This document shows, in pieces, positions 39,001 through 50,200 of a stretch of 64,000 nt of DNA. The notes under the pieces were generated by a model, which was not told the DNA's origin, did not search any database, and saw nothing but the letters and a program-made list of their open reading frames with translations. A program made the translations under genes and the position numbers. Location: contig NZ_JAPENX010000001.1 of the NCBI RefSeq assembly GCF_026341815.1, positions 4,898,001-4,962,000 of the forward strand, given 5' to 3'. Within the stretch, counting starts at the first letter, position 1, and every line of letters begins with the position of its first letter. The DNA comes from Streptomyces sp. NBC_00572 (GTDB taxonomy: Bacteria > Actinomycetota > Actinomycetes > Streptomycetales > Streptomycetaceae).

Positions 39001-41292
39001 CGCACCGACGTCAGCGGCAACCCGACCTTCCGGGAGCTCCTGGAGCGGGTGCGGGCCACCGACCTGGCCGCCTGGGCGCACCAGGACGTGCCCTTCGACC
39101 GGCTCGTGGAGACCCTCAACCCCGAGCGCTCCGCCGCCCGCCACCCCCTCTTCCAGGTCATGCTGTCGGTCACCGACGCGGCCGGTCCCGTACCACAACT
39201 CCCCGGCCTGCGGGTCGAGTCGGAGTTCACCGCCCTCGACATCGCCAAGTTCGACCTCACGTTCACGTTCCACGAGCACCGGGCGGCCGACGGCGGCCCG
39301 GCCGGCCTCGGCATCACCGTCGAGTACGCCACCGACCTCTACGAGGCGGGCAGCGTCTCGGCCGTCACCGCCCGTCTGGTCCGGCTCCTCGAAGCCGCGG
39401 CAGGCGCCCCCGACGTACCGATCGGAGAGCTCGACGTCCTGGCCGACGACGAGCGGACGCGGCTCCTCGACACCTGGCACGGCACCCCGCACTCCCGCCC
39501 GGCCACCTCGCTGCCGCAGCTGTTCGCCGCGCAGGTCGCCCGCACCCCCGAGGCCGTCGCCGTCACTCTGGGCGGGGAGCGGCTGACGTACGCGGAACTC
39601 GACCGGCGTGCCAACCGGTTGGCCCACCGGCTGATCGCCGAGGGCGTGCGACCCGGCTCGCGGGTCGTCCTCTTCCTCGAACGATCCCTGGAAGCCGTCG
39701 TGGCGATCCTCGCCGTGGTGAAGGCGGGCGCGGTGTACATACCGCTGGACACCCGCTATCCGGCGGACCGCATCGAGCTCATCGTGCGGATGTCCGGCGG
39801 ATCCCTGTTCGTCACCGACCGCGACTCCTCGGGCATCGAACTTCCGCCGGGCGCACGAGCCATGACGCTCCATCAGCCGTCCTCGGGCATGCCCGACACC
39901 GACCCCGAGGTCGACGTCCACCCCGAGCAACTCGCCTACGCGATGTTCACCTCCGGATCGACCGGTGTGCCCAAGGGCGTCGCCGTCACCCATCGCAACA
40001 TCGCCGAACTGGCCGCCGAGACCCGGTTCACCGGCGACGCCCACCGCCGCGTCCTGCTGCACTCGCCGCTCGCCTTCGACGCGACGACGTACGAGCTGTG
40101 GACACCCCTGCTGTCCGGCGGCACCGTCGTCGTCGCCCCGCCCGGCCTGCTCGACACCGCGGCGCTCGCCACGGTCCTCGCGAAGGAATCGGTCACCGGA
40201 ATGTTCCTGACGGTGGGCCTGTTCCAGCTGGTCGCCGAGGAGGATCCCGGCGCCTTCGCGGGCCTCGGGGAGGTGTGGACGGGCGGTGACGTGGTGCCGC
40301 CGAACGCGGTACGCCGAGTGATGGAGGCCTGCCCGGACCTGACCGTGTTCAACGTCTACGGACCGACGGAGACGACGACGTTCGCGACGTCCCACCCCCT
40401 CCACCGGCCCTTCGACTACACGGGAGCGCTGCCCATCGGCCGCCCCCTCGACAACACCCGCCTCTACGTCCTCGACGAACACCTCGGTCTGCTGCCCGCC
40501 GGCGTCCAGGGCGAGCTGTACATCGCGGGCACAGGACTCGCCCAGGGCTACCTGGACCGGCCGGCGCTCACCGCCGAACGGTTCGTCGCCGACCCGTACG
40601 GGCCGCCGGGGTCGCGGATGTACCGGACCGGGGACCTCGTCCGCTGGTCGCCGGAGGGCGAGATCGAGTACCTGGGGCGTGCGGACCAGCAGGTGAAGCT
40701 GCGCGGGTTCCGCATCGAACCCGGGGAGATCGAGTCCGCCCTGGCCGCCCACGACTCCGTGGCGCAGGCCGCCGTGATCGTCCGCGAGGACCGTCCCGGC
40801 GACAAGCGGCTCGTCGCCTACCTCGTCGGACACGCCGGCACCGCCCCCGCACCGGACCCCGACCTGCTGCGCACCCACGCCGACATGCTCCTGCCCGACT
40901 ACATGGTCCCGTCCGCCTTCCTGGTCCTGGACGCCCTGCCGCTGACCTCCAACGGCAAAGTCGACCGCCGCGCCCTACCGGCACCGCCCGCCGCGACCGT
41001 CAGCACCGGCCGACAGCCGCGCAACCCGCGCGAGGAAGTCCTGTGCGGGCTGTTCGCCGACGTCCTCGGCGTCCCCGCCGTCACCATCGACGACGACTTC
41101 TTCCGCCTCGGCGGGCACTCGCTGCTCGCCACCCGGCTGATCAGCCGGATCCGCACCGCCCTCGGGGCCGAACTCCCCGTCCCCGCCCTCTTCGAGAACC
41201 CGAACGTGGCCGCCCTGGCCGAGCGACTCGACCGCGCCGAGACCGCGCGACCCAAGCTGCGGCCGATGCGCCGGATGGGAGCCTCCCAGTGA
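33085..41292 (+). CDS. Non-ribosomal peptide synthetase, modules 1-3 (A-T-C-A-T-C-A-T)
   Basis: The 2735-residue protein begins with an A domain, so it is the initiating synthetase, and has no starter C domain. Layout by residue: A1 about 20-520, T1 with Ser568 (GGHSLL), C2 about 625-1060 (HHIASDGWS near 753), A2 about 1071-1570, T2 Ser1623, C3 about 1684-2120, A3 about 2132-2620, T3 Ser2679. No epimerization or methylation domain is seen. Ten-residue specificity codes read by alignment to GrsA are DSYYWGAVFK for both A1 and A2, and DAYFWGVTFK for A3. The first two match nothing I know; the third resembles codes for branched aliphatic residues. ATG 33085 is preferred; a GTG at 33013 is a weaker upstream choice. 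The stop overlaps the start of the second NRPS gene. Confidence 0.93.
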   Translation: MSHQHSVQAPAVDIDAYNSTAVRLPEGALHELFAAQAARTPDAVALVCGERELSYRALDSAATALAHRLRDRGVRPGDGVGLYQDRSLAYVVAVLAVLKAGGAYVPLDPRQPEERRAFILADTGAVLLLTDRDERDVAFAGDLPVLRLTDAVTVPERDDVAALDVAVHPDQLAYVMYTSGSSGTPKGVANTHRNVVELALDPWWGSGSGERHRRVLAYSPPAFDSSTYELFVPLLSGGTAVVLTTPKIDIAELGEALVGQRISAVYFTTALFDAMASEAVESLAGLSEIWTGGDVLSPVALRRVLESCPGTSVVHAYGPTESTVFCSYQAFGSGERVVERLHLGVPMANTRMYVLDEGLRPVVPGVVGELYVAGSHLARGYVGRSALSAERFVADPFGPAGERMYRTGDLARWNEFGEIVFEGRADQQVKLRGFRIELGEIETVLVEHASVAQAAVIVREDRPGDKRLVAYVVPASGGRVDTHALHGHTAARLAEYLVPSAFVELAELPLTANGKLDRRALPAPALGGSGGRVPRTPAEEVLCGLFAEALGVPAVSIDDDFFLLGGHSLLATRLVGRIRTALATGLSLPDFFQSPTVAGLARRITSGTGQAPRPALTATGRPDDDLPLSAAQRRLWFLDQMEGPSATYNIPLAVHLTGTVDQEALRQALGDVIARHEVLRTSYPVHEGEPHQHIADPDEVTVPLTVASVTEDELPARLAEETAHLFDLATELPLHTVLLELTPTRSVLVLVFHHIASDGWSNTPLMRDLGAAYTARTQGTAPDWEPLPAQYADYALWQRDLLADQEENQLAHWREALAQLPTEVTLPTVRPRPVVASYRGATHTVHCPAETHQALSTLAREHGVTLFMVAQAATAALLSRSGAGTDIPLGSLVAGRTDEAVEDLVGFFVNTLVLRTDASGDPTFRELLDRVRETDLAAWAHQDLPFDRLVETLNPERSAARHPLFQVMLTLAEAAEAAPRLPGVRAETRQLSAGIAKFDLTVNFYEHRDRVGHPSGLDIVLEYATDLYDPDTVEAAGERLARVLDAVIADPDVKIADIELLSTAQRHVLLADYNDTAVRLPEGALHELFAAQAARTPDAVALVCGQQEVTYRELDRASDVFAVRLAERGVRPGAAVGLFLDRSPEFVVAVLAVLKAGGAYVPLDPRQPEERLAFILSDTGAPLLVTDRAARDVEFAREVDTIPAPDVRALLGEDVAGTPELATHPDQLAYVMYTSGSSGVPKGVANTHRNVVELALDPWWGSGQRHRRVLAYSPLAFDSSTYELWVPLLSGGTAVVLSAPKVDIAELGEALVGQRISAVYFTTALFDAMASEAVESLAGLSEIWTGGDVLSAPALRRVLESCPGTSVVHAYGPTESTVFCSYQAFGSGERVVERLHLGVPMANTRMYVLDEGLRPVVPGVVGELYVAGSHLARGYVGRSALSAERFVADPFGPAGERMYRTGDLARWNEFGEIVFEGRADQQVKLRGFRIELGEIETALLAHDSVAQAAVIVREDRPGDKRLVAYVVPAPGTRIDTDSLRRHCAQRLAEYMVPSAFVELDVLPLTANGKLDRRALPAPRLGTGPGGRQGRTPVEEVLCGLFADALGLPAVSIDDDFFRLGGHSLLGTRLVSRIRHTLGAQVSVRDLFRCPTVAGFAEFLADADTGADGQGRRPALVAGVRPERVPLSAAQRRLWFLDQMEGASATYNIPLAVRLTGTVDADALRLALADVVGRHEALRTVFPVEQGTPHQVVVPAAEVRLDLPVIPATSEALPAVLRDLSATTFDLARELPVRADLVRLADDEHVLLLVTHHIASDGWSNTPLMRDLGAAYTARTQGTAPDWEPLPVQYADYALWQQALLAADEERQLDHWREVLERLPEEVTLPADRARPATASYRGASLTVQCPADLHTALTRLARENGTTLFMVAQAATAVLLSRSGAGADIPLGSPVAGRTDEALDDLVGFFVNTLVLRTDVSGNPTFRELLERVRATDLAAWAHQDVPFDRLVETLNPERSAARHPLFQVMLSVTDAAGPVPQLPGLRVESEFTALDIAKFDLTFTFHEHRAADGGPAGLGITVEYATDLYEAGSVSAVTARLVRLLEAAAGAPDVPIGELDVLADDERTRLLDTWHGTPHSRPATSLPQLFAAQVARTPEAVAVTLGGERLTYAELDRRANRLAHRLIAEGVRPGSRVVLFLERSLEAVVAILAVVKAGAVYIPLDTRYPADRIELIVRMSGGSLFVTDRDSSGIELPPGARAMTLHQPSSGMPDTDPEVDVHPEQLAYAMFTSGSTGVPKGVAVTHRNIAELAAETRFTGDAHRRVLLHSPLAFDATTYELWTPLLSGGTVVVAPPGLLDTAALATVLAKESVTGMFLTVGLFQLVAEEDPGAFAGLGEVWTGGDVVPPNAVRRVMEACPDLTVFNVYGPTETTTFATSHPLHRPFDYTGALPIGRPLDNTRLYVLDEHLGLLPAGVQGELYIAGTGLAQGYLDRPALTAERFVADPYGPPGSRMYRTGDLVRWSPEGEIEYLGRADQQVKLRGFRIEPGEIESALAAHDSVAQAAVIVREDRPGDKRLVAYLVGHAGTAPAPDPDLLRTHADMLLPDYMVPSAFLVLDALPLTSNGKVDRRALPAPPAATVSTGRQPRNPREEVLCGLFADVLGVPAVTIDDDFFRLGGHSLLATRLISRIRTALGAELPVPALFENPNVAALAERLDRAETARPKLRPMRRMGASQ
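33829..34412 (+). repeat. Near-identical A-domain block, copy 1 (module 1)
   Basis: This block of about 584 bp is nearly identical to 36991-37574, at an offset of 3162 bp. It covers the A domain from after motif A4 to motif A8 and includes most specificity residues. Few differences are seen, for example after GGCGACGTCCT. Sequence on either side is much more diverged. Confidence 0.88.
36991..37574 (+). repeat. Near-identical A-domain block, copy 2 (module 2)
   Basis: This is the second copy of the block at 33829-34412. Many codons end in T or G here, unlike the C-ending codons of neighbouring NRPS DNA. That suggests the block was brought in by recombination and then copied between modules. 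Confidence 0.88.
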
Positions 41293-44200
41293 TTCCCCTG
41301 TCATACGCCCAGCAGCGCCTGTGGTTCCTCGCCCAGCTGGAGGGCCCGTCGGCGACCTACAACATCCCGCTGGCCCTCCGCCTCACCGGCGCCCTCGACA
41401 CCGAGGCGCTGACCCGGGCCCTCGCCGACGTCGTCACCCGGCACGAGAGCCTGCGCACCGTCTACCCGGAGCGCGACGGCACCCCCTACCAGGAGATACG
41501 CGAGGCCGCGGACGTACGGCTCGACCTGCCCGTCCTCACGGCCACCGAGGAGACCCTCCCGGAGGTCCTCGCGGCCGAGTCGGCCCATGTCTTCGACCTG
41601 GCCGTCGACCTCCCGGTGGAGGCGCGCCTGATCCGCCTCACGAAGGAGGACGGGCAGGCGGACGCGGACGACGACGAGCACGTCCTGCTCGTCGTCATGC
41701 ACCACATCGCCTCCGACGGCTGGTCCATCGCCCCGCTGCTGCGCGACCTCGCCCACGCCTACCGGGCCCGCACCGCCGGCCGCGCCCCCGAGCAGGACCC
41801 CCTGGAGATCCAGTACGCCGACTACACCCTCTGGCAGCACGAACTGCTGGGCGAGGCCGACGCCGAGGACAGCGTCATGGCCCGGCAGATCGGCTACTGG
41901 CGCGAGCGGCTGGCCGGACTTCCCGCCGAGGCCACCCTGCCGACCGACCGGCCGCGCCCCGCCGTCGCCTCCTACCGCGGCGACACCCGCACCCTCCACT
42001 GCCCGCCCGCGACCCACGCGGCGCTCGTCGAGCTGGCCCGGGGGAGCGGCGCCACCCTCTTCATGGCGGCGCAGGCGGCGCTCGCGACCGTGCTGGCCGC
42101 CTCCGGCGCCGGGAGCGACGTCCCGGTCGGCTCCCCGGTCGCGGGCCGCACCGACGAGGCACTCGACGACCTCGTGGGCTTCTTCGTGAACACGCTGGTG
42201 CTGCGCACCGACGTCAGCGGCGACCCGACCTTCCGGGAGCTCCTGGAGCGGGTGCGGGCCACCGACCTGGCCGCCTGGGCGCACCAGGACCTGCCCTTCG
42301 ACCGGCTCGTCGAGGCCCTCAACCCCGAGCGCACCGGCGACCGGCACCCCCTCTTCCAGGTGATGCTGACCCTGGTGCAGGCGGGAGCGGCCGAAGCGGG
42401 GACCTCGTCCGCCGGCGCCGACTTCCCCGGCCTCACGACGCGCGCCGAGTACTCGCCCACCAGCACCGCCAAGTTCGACCTCACCGTCGGATTCGACGAG
42501 CACCTCACCGACGAAGGCCGCCCCGGCGGTCTCGACATCACCGCCGAGTACGCCACCGACCTGTACGACCCCGAGACCGTCGAAGCCCTGCTCGCCCGGC
42601 TCGGCCGGCTGCTCACCGAGGCCGTCGCCCACCCCGACACACCGCTGTCCGGTCTCGACCTGCTCGACGAGGCCGAGCGCACCCTGCTCCTGGACACCCG
42701 GACCGGCCGCGCCACCCCCGTACCGGACGCCTCGCTCGCCGCCCTCTTCGCCGAGCAGGCCGTCCGCACCCCGGACGCGGTGGCCCTCACCCAGGCCGGC
42801 CGCGGCTACACGTACGCCGAGGTCGACGCCCTCTCCAACCGGTTCGCGCACCACCTGGCCTCGCTCGGAGTCGGGCCCGAGACCGTCGTCGCCGTCCTGA
42901 TGGAACGCTCGGTCGACCTGGTCCTGTCCCTCCTCGCCATCACCAAGGCCGGCGGTGTGTACGCCCCGCTCAACTCCGTCGACCCGGCCTCCCGGCTCGC
43001 CCGCATCCTCGCCGACACGGCCGCGCCCGTGCTGCTCGTCGACCCGGCGCTCGCCGACCACGAGATCCTCACCGAGACGACCGGCGTACGGACCGTCCTG
43101 GTCGACGGCCTCGACCGGGACCCGGCGCTCGCCGCCCACCCGGAGACTGCCCCCGAGGTCACCACCCACCCCGACCAGTGGCTCTACGTGATGTTCACCT
43201 CGGGCTCGACGGGTGTGCCGAAGGGCGTCGCCATCACCCACCGCAACGTCGCCGAACTCGCCCTGGACCGGCGCTGGACCCGGCCCGCCCACGCGCGCGT
43301 GCTCTTCCACTCCCCGCACACCTTCGACGCCACGACCTACGAACTGTGGGTGCCGTGGCTGACGGGCGGCACCGTGGCGGTCGCCCCGCCCGGCGTCCTC
43401 GACACGGCGGCGATGGCGTCCGTCCTCGCCGAGGAGTCGATCACCGGCCTGTGGCTGACCGCGGGTCTGTTCCGGCTGGTGGCGGAGGAGGACCCGGCCG
43501 CGTTCGCGGGCCTCGGAGAGGTGTGGACGGGCGGCGACGTGGTGCCGCCGGAGGCCGTACGCCGGGTGATGGAGGCCTGCCCGGACCTGACCGTGGTCAA
43601 CGGCTACGGTCCGACGGAGACGACGACGTTCGCGACCTCGCACCCGGTCCGCCGGCCCTTCGACTACGACGGCGCGCTGCCCATCGGCCGCCCCCTCGAC
43701 AACACCCGTCTGTACGTCCTCGACGACCACCTCGGCCTGGTCGCGCCCGGAGTCCCCGGCGAGCTGTACATCGCGGGCGCCGGCCTCGCCCGCGGCTACC
43801 TGGGCCGCCCGGCCCAGACCGCCGAAAGGTTCGTCGCCGACCCGTACGGCTCCGCCGCCGGATCCCGGATGTACCGGACCGGTGACCTCGTGCGCTGGTC
43901 GCGGGAGGGCGAGATCGAGTACCTGGGGCGTGCGGACCAGCAGGTGAAGCTGCGCGGGTTCCGCATCGAACCGGGCGAGATCGAGTCGGCGCTCGTGGCC
44001 CACGCCGCGGTGGCGCAGGCCGCGGTGATCGTCCGCGAGGACCGGCCGGGGGACAAGCGACTCGTCGCCTACGTCGTCGGCAACGGAGGCGACGCGGTCG
44101 ACACCGGCGCCCTCCGCGGTCACGCCGTCGACGCCCTGCCCGAGTACATGGTCCCGTCCGCCTTCGTCGTCCTGGACGCCCTGCCGCTGACCGGCAACGG

Positions 44201-47200
44201 CAAGCTCGACCGCCGTGCCCTGCCGCAGCCCGTGCTGACCGGCGAGAGCGACGGACGGGCCCCGCGCAACCCCGTCGAGGAGGTGCTGTGCGGCCTCTTC
44301 GCCGACGTCCTCGGCCGGGCCTCCGTCAGCGTCGACGACCACTTCCTGCGGCTCGGCGGCCACTCCCTGCTCGCCACCCGGCTGGTCAGCCGCATCCGCG
44401 CCGCCCTCGGTACGCGGATCACCGTGCGCGACATCTTCCAGCACCCGACCGTGGCCCAGCTCGCCGAGCTGGTGGCCGCCGGCAGCGGCGAACCGGCCCG
44501 CCCCGCACTGACGGTCCAGGACCGCCCCGAACGGGTGCCGCTGTCGTCCGCCCAACAACGCCTCTGGTTCCTCGACCAGTTGGAAGGCCCGTCAGCCACC
44601 TACAACATCCCGCTGGCCGTACGGCTCACCGGCACCCTCGACCCGGACGCCCTGCGTCTCGCGCTCACCGACGTCGTCGTACGCCACGAATCCCTGCGGA
44701 CCGTCTTCCGGACCGCCGACGGCGAGGCCCACCAGCACGTCCTCGCCGCCGACGGGATCGACGTACCCCTGACGACGGCGAAGGCGGCGGAGGAGCACCT
44801 CCCCGCACTGCTCGCCGAGGAGAGCGCCAAGGTCTTCGACCTCACCGCCGAACTGCCGATCCGCACGACCCTGTTCGAGCTGGGGACCGAGGAGCACGTC
44901 CTCGTGGTCGTCACCCACCACATCGCCTCCGACGGCTGGTCGAACGCCCCCTTCTTCGCCGACCTCGCCCGCGCCTACGAGGCCCGCGGCGCGGGCGCCG
45001 CCCCCGCATGGGCGCCGCTCCCCGTCCAGTACGCCGACTACACGCTGTGGCAGCGCGATCTCCTCGGCGCCGAACAGCTTCCCCAACTCGACCACTGGCG
45101 GGAGGCTTTGGCGGACCTCCCGGAGGAGGCCACGCTGCCGGCGGACCGGCCCCGGCCCGCCGTCGCCTCCTACCAGGGCGCCACCTTCACCGTGTCCTGC
45201 CCCGCCCCGGTCCACCGGGCGCTGACCGGGCTCGCACGGGAGACCGGCACCACCGCCTTCATGGTGGCCCAGGCCGCCGTGGCCACCGTGCTCTCACGGT
45301 GTGGTGCCGGCACAGATGTCCCGATCGGTTCGCCGGTCGCGGGGCGGACGGATCAGGCTCTCGACGATCTCGTGGGCTTCTTCGTCAACACGTTGGTTCT
45401 GCGTACGGATGTGGGTGGTGATCCCACCTTCCGTGAGGTGTTGGGCCGGGTGCGGGAGACGGATCTTTCCGCTTGGGCTCATCAGGACCTTCCGTTCGAC
45501 CGGCTCGTCGAGGTGCTCAACCCGGAGCGCTCGGCTTCCCGGCATCCGTTGTTCCAGGTGATGCTCACCGTGGGTGACACGGCGGTGGGCGCACCTGGAC
45601 TCGGGGACCTGCGGGCTGAGTTCGTGGCTCCGGAGCTGCGGATCGCGAAGTTCGACCTGACCTTCGCCTTCGGCGAGCGGCGTGCGGCCGACGGCAGCCC
45701 GGACGGGCTGGACATCACCGTCGAGTACGCCACCGACCTCTACGAACGCGCCACGGCCGAGGCCGTCGCGCATCGCCTCACCCGCCTCCTGACGGACGCG
45801 GTGACCGACCCCGACCGGCCGATCTCCCGGCTGGAGCTCCTCAGCGACGAGGAGGACGGGCGTCTGACCGAGTGGTCGGGACCGGCCACCGACGCGCCCC
45901 GTCTGGGCCTCGACGGTCTGTTCGTCGGGCAGGCGGCGCGGTCGCCGGAGGCGACGGCCCTGGTCTTCGAGGACCAGGTGGTGTCGTACGGGGAGCTGGA
46001 CGTCTGGTCGAACCGCCTGGCACGCCATCTGACGGGCCGGGGCGTACGCCCCGGTGACCTCGTGGCCGTGCATGTGGAGCGTTCGCCGCAGATGGTGGCC
46101 GCACTCCTCGCCGTCCTGAAGGCGGGCGCCGGTTACACGATGCTGGACCCGCTGTTCCCCGTCGAGCGGCTGAACGGGGTGTTGCAGCAGGTGGCGCCGG
46201 CCGCGCTGATCACCCAGACGCATCTGTCGACGCTGTCCACGAGCGCGGTGGTCGTCGACCTGACCGCCGACATCGCCGAGGTGAGCGGGCTGTCGGGCGC
46301 GGCGGTGGAGACGGGCGGGTCTCCGGAGTCGGTGGCGTGCGTGATGTTCACGTCGGGTTCGACGGGTCTGCCGAAGGGCGTGATGGCCTCGCACCGGGCG
46401 CTGGCGGCGACGTTCGTCGGCCCGGACTATCTGGCCTTCGGTCCGGAACAGACCTTCCTGCAGTGCTCGCCGGTCTCGTGGGACGCCTTCGCCCTGGAGG
46501 TCTTCGGTCCGCTGCTGCACGGCGGAGTCTGTGTCCTCCAGCCCGGTCAGCACACGGACCCGTTCCTCATCGCGGAGCTGGTGGAGCGGCACCAGGTCAC
46601 CACGCTCCAGATGTCCGCGAGCCTCTTCAACCACATGCTCGACGAGTACCCGGCGGTCTTCAGGGGGATCCGCGAGGCCATGACCGCGGGCGAGGCCGCC
46701 TCACCCGCGCACGTCACCCGCGCCCTCACCGACCACCCGCAGCTGCATCTGCTGAACGGTTACGGTCCGGCGGAGAGCATGGGGTTCACGACGGTGTTCG
46801 TGATCGAGCCGGGGGTGGCCGCCGGTGCGGCGAGCATTCCGGTGGGTGGTCCACTGGCGGGCAAGCACGCGTACGTCCTGGACGCGAGTCTGGAGCTGGT
46901 GGCTCCGGGTGTGCCGGGGGAGTTGTACGTCGCGGGGCACGGTCTCGCCCACGGTTACATCGGTCAGCCGATGCTGACGGCGGACCGATTCGTCGCGAAT
47001 CCGTACGGCCCTGCCGGTGCGCGGATGTACCGGACCGGTGACCTGGCCCGGTGGAACAAGCAGGGTGCCCTGGAGTACCTGGGTCGCGGTGACGAGCAGG
47101 TCAAGCTGCGCGGTTTCCGTATCGAACCCGGTGAGATCGAGGCGGCCCTGATGGCGCACTCCTCGGTCGTGCAAGCCGCCGCTGTCGTACGGGAGGACCG

Positions 47201-50200
47201 GCCGGGCGACAAGCGCCTGGTCGCGTACGTGGTCGGGGAAGCGGCGCCGGAGGAGCTGCGCCGGCACGTCGCCGCCCGACTGCCCGAGCACCTCGTGCCC
47301 TCTGCCTTCGTCGTCCTGGAGGCCCTGCCCCGTACGGTCAACGGCAAGCTCGACCGCCGGGCGCTGCCCGCTCCCGACGACACCACCGGCTCGGAAGGCG
47401 GACGAGCTCCCCGTAACCCCGCCGAAGAGATTCTCTGCGGGCTGTTCGCCGACAACCTCGGACTCGACTCCGTCGGCATCGACGACAACTTCTTCCACCG
47501 CGGCGGACACTCCCTCCGCGCCACCAAACTCACCTCCCGGATCCGCGACGCCTTCGGCGTACGGCTCGGGGTGCGGGAGATCTTCCAGCACCCGACCGTG
47601 GCACGGCTCGCCGAGCTGATCGCGGTGAGCGGCGGCGGCGAGGAAGAGCGACCCGCGCTGGTGGCAGGGGAGCGGCCCGAGCGGCTCCCGCTCTCCTCCG
47701 CCCAGCAACGCCTGTGGTTCCTCGACCAGATGGAGGGTCCCTCCCCCACGTACAACATTCCCCTGGCCGTACGGCTCACCGGTGGCCTCGACGTGGAGGC
47801 GCTGCGCCTCGCGCTCGTCGACGTCGTCGCACGCCACGAATCCCTCCGGACCTCTTTCCCCTCCGAGGGTGGCTCGCCCCACCAGGCGATCCGCTCTCTC
47901 GCGGCGACCGACCTCGCGCTCCCGGTGACCCCGGTGACGGAGGAGTCCCTGCCCCAGGTGCTGGCCGCCTTGTCCGGCACCACCTTCGACCTCTCCACGG
48001 ATCTGCCCATCCGCGCGGACCTGCTGGAGCTGTCCCCCGGGAAGCACGTGCTTCTGGTGGTGATGCACCACATCGCCTCCGACGGCTGGTCGAACGGCCC
48101 GCTCCTGCGGGACCTCGCCACGGCGTACACGGCCCGCGGCGCGGGCGCCGCCCCCGCATGGGCGCCGCTCCCCGTCCAGTACGCCGACTACACCCTGTGG
48201 CAGCGGAGCCTCCTCGCCATCGACGAGGAGCGCCAGATCGCCTTCTGGCGACAGCAGTTGGCCGCACTGCCCGAAGAGGCGACCCTCCCTGCGGACCGGC
48301 CCCGGCCGGCCGTCGCCTCTTATCGCGGGGCCACCCACGAGGTGACAGCCACCGCACACACGCACGCTGCTCTGACCGGGCTGGCGCGTGAGACCGGAAC
48401 CACCCTGTTCATGGTCGCTCAGGCCGCTGTCGCCACCGTGCTCTCACGGTGTGGTGCCGGCAGTGACGTCCCGATCGGTTCGCCGGTCGCGGGGCGGACG
48501 GATCAGGCTCTCGACGATCTCGTGGGCTTCTTCGTCAACACGTTGGTTCTGCGTACGGATGTGGGTGGTGATCCCACCTTCCGTGAGGTGTTGGGCCGGG
48601 TGCGGGAGACGGATCTTTCCGCTTGGGCTCATCAGGACCTTCCGTTCGACCGGCTCGTCGAGGTGCTCAACCCGGAGCGCTCGGCTTCCCGGCATCCGTT
48701 GTTCCAGGTGATGCTCACCGTGGGTGACACGGCGGTGGGCGCACCTGGACTCGGGGATCTGCGGGCTGAGTTCGTGGCTCCGGAGCTGCGGATCGCGAAG
48801 TTCGACCTGACCTTCGCCTTCGGCGAGCGGCGTGCGGCCGACGGCAGCCCGGACGGGCTGGACATCACCGTCGAGTACGCCACCGACCTCTACGAACGCG
48901 GCACGATCGAGCGCGTGTTGCAGCGCATGCTGCTCCTCCTGGAGTCCGCGGCGACCGACCCCGACGTCAACGTCGGCTCGATACCGCTCCTTCAGGAGGA
49001 CGAGCGGAAGCAGCTCACCGCTTGGTCCGGCGCACGGACCGCCGGCCCCGAACTCGGTCTGGACGGTCTGTTCGCGGGGCAGGCGGCGCGGTCGCCGGAG
49101 GCGACGGCCCTGGTCTTCGAGGACCAGGTGGTGTCGTACGGGGAGCTGGACGTCTGGTCGAACCGGCTGGCACGTCATCTGACGGGCCGGGGTGTGCGGC
49201 CCGGTGACCTGGTGGGTGTGCACGTGGAGCGTTCGCCGCAGATGGTGGCCGCGTTGCTTGCCGTACTGAAGGCGGGTGCCGGGTACACGATGCTGGACCC
49301 GCTGTTCCCGGTGGAGCGGTTGAACGGTGTCCTTGAGCAGGTGGCCCCGACTGCTCTGATCACCCAGACGCATCTGCCGATGCTGTCCACGGGCGCGGCG
49401 GTCGTCGATCTGACGGCGGAGATCGCCGAGGTCAGTGGACTTTCCGGGGCTGCCGTGGAGACCGGCGGATCGCCCGAAGCCGTCGCCTGCGTGATGTTCA
49501 CGTCGGGTTCGACGGGTCTGCCGAAGGGCGTGATGGCCTCGCACCGGGCGCTGGCGGCGACGTTCGTCGGCCCGGACTATCTGGCCTTCGGTCCGGAACA
49601 GACCTTCCTGCAGTGCTCGCCGGTCTCGTGGGACGCCTTCGCCCTTGAGGTGTTCGGTCCGCTGCTGCACGGCGGCGTGTGCGTCCTCCAGCCCGGTCAG
49701 CACACCGATCCCCACCTGATCGCAGAGCTGGTGGAACAGCACCGGATCACCTCGCTCCAGATGTCCGCGAGCCTCTTCAACCACATGCTCGACGAGCACC
49801 CGCGGACCTTCGCCCACGTCAAGGAGGCCATGACCGCCGGTGAAGCGGCGTCCCCGACCCATACGGCCAGGGCGCTGGCCGACCACCCCCGGCTGCACCT
49901 GCTCAATGGTTACGGGCCGGCGGAGAGCATGGGGTTCACGACGGCGTTCGTGATCGAGCCGGGTCTCGCGGGCGCGGCAAGCATCCCGGTCGGCAGTCCC
50001 CTCGCCGGTAAGCACGCCTACGTCCTGGACGAGAACCTGGAGCTGGTGGCCCCGGGTGTTCCCGGTGAGCTGTACGTGGCCGGGCATGGTCTCGCGCACG
50101 GGTACATCGGTCAGCCGGCGCTGACGGCGGACCGTTTCGTCGCCAACCCCTACGGTCCCGAGGGCGCGCGGATGTATCGCACGGGTGACCTGGCCCGCTG

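Noticed and set aside
41280..41300. Programmed -1 frameshift joining the two NRPS genes
   Set aside because: No slippery heptamer is present at the overlap, and a GTG with a good ribosome site explains separate translation.
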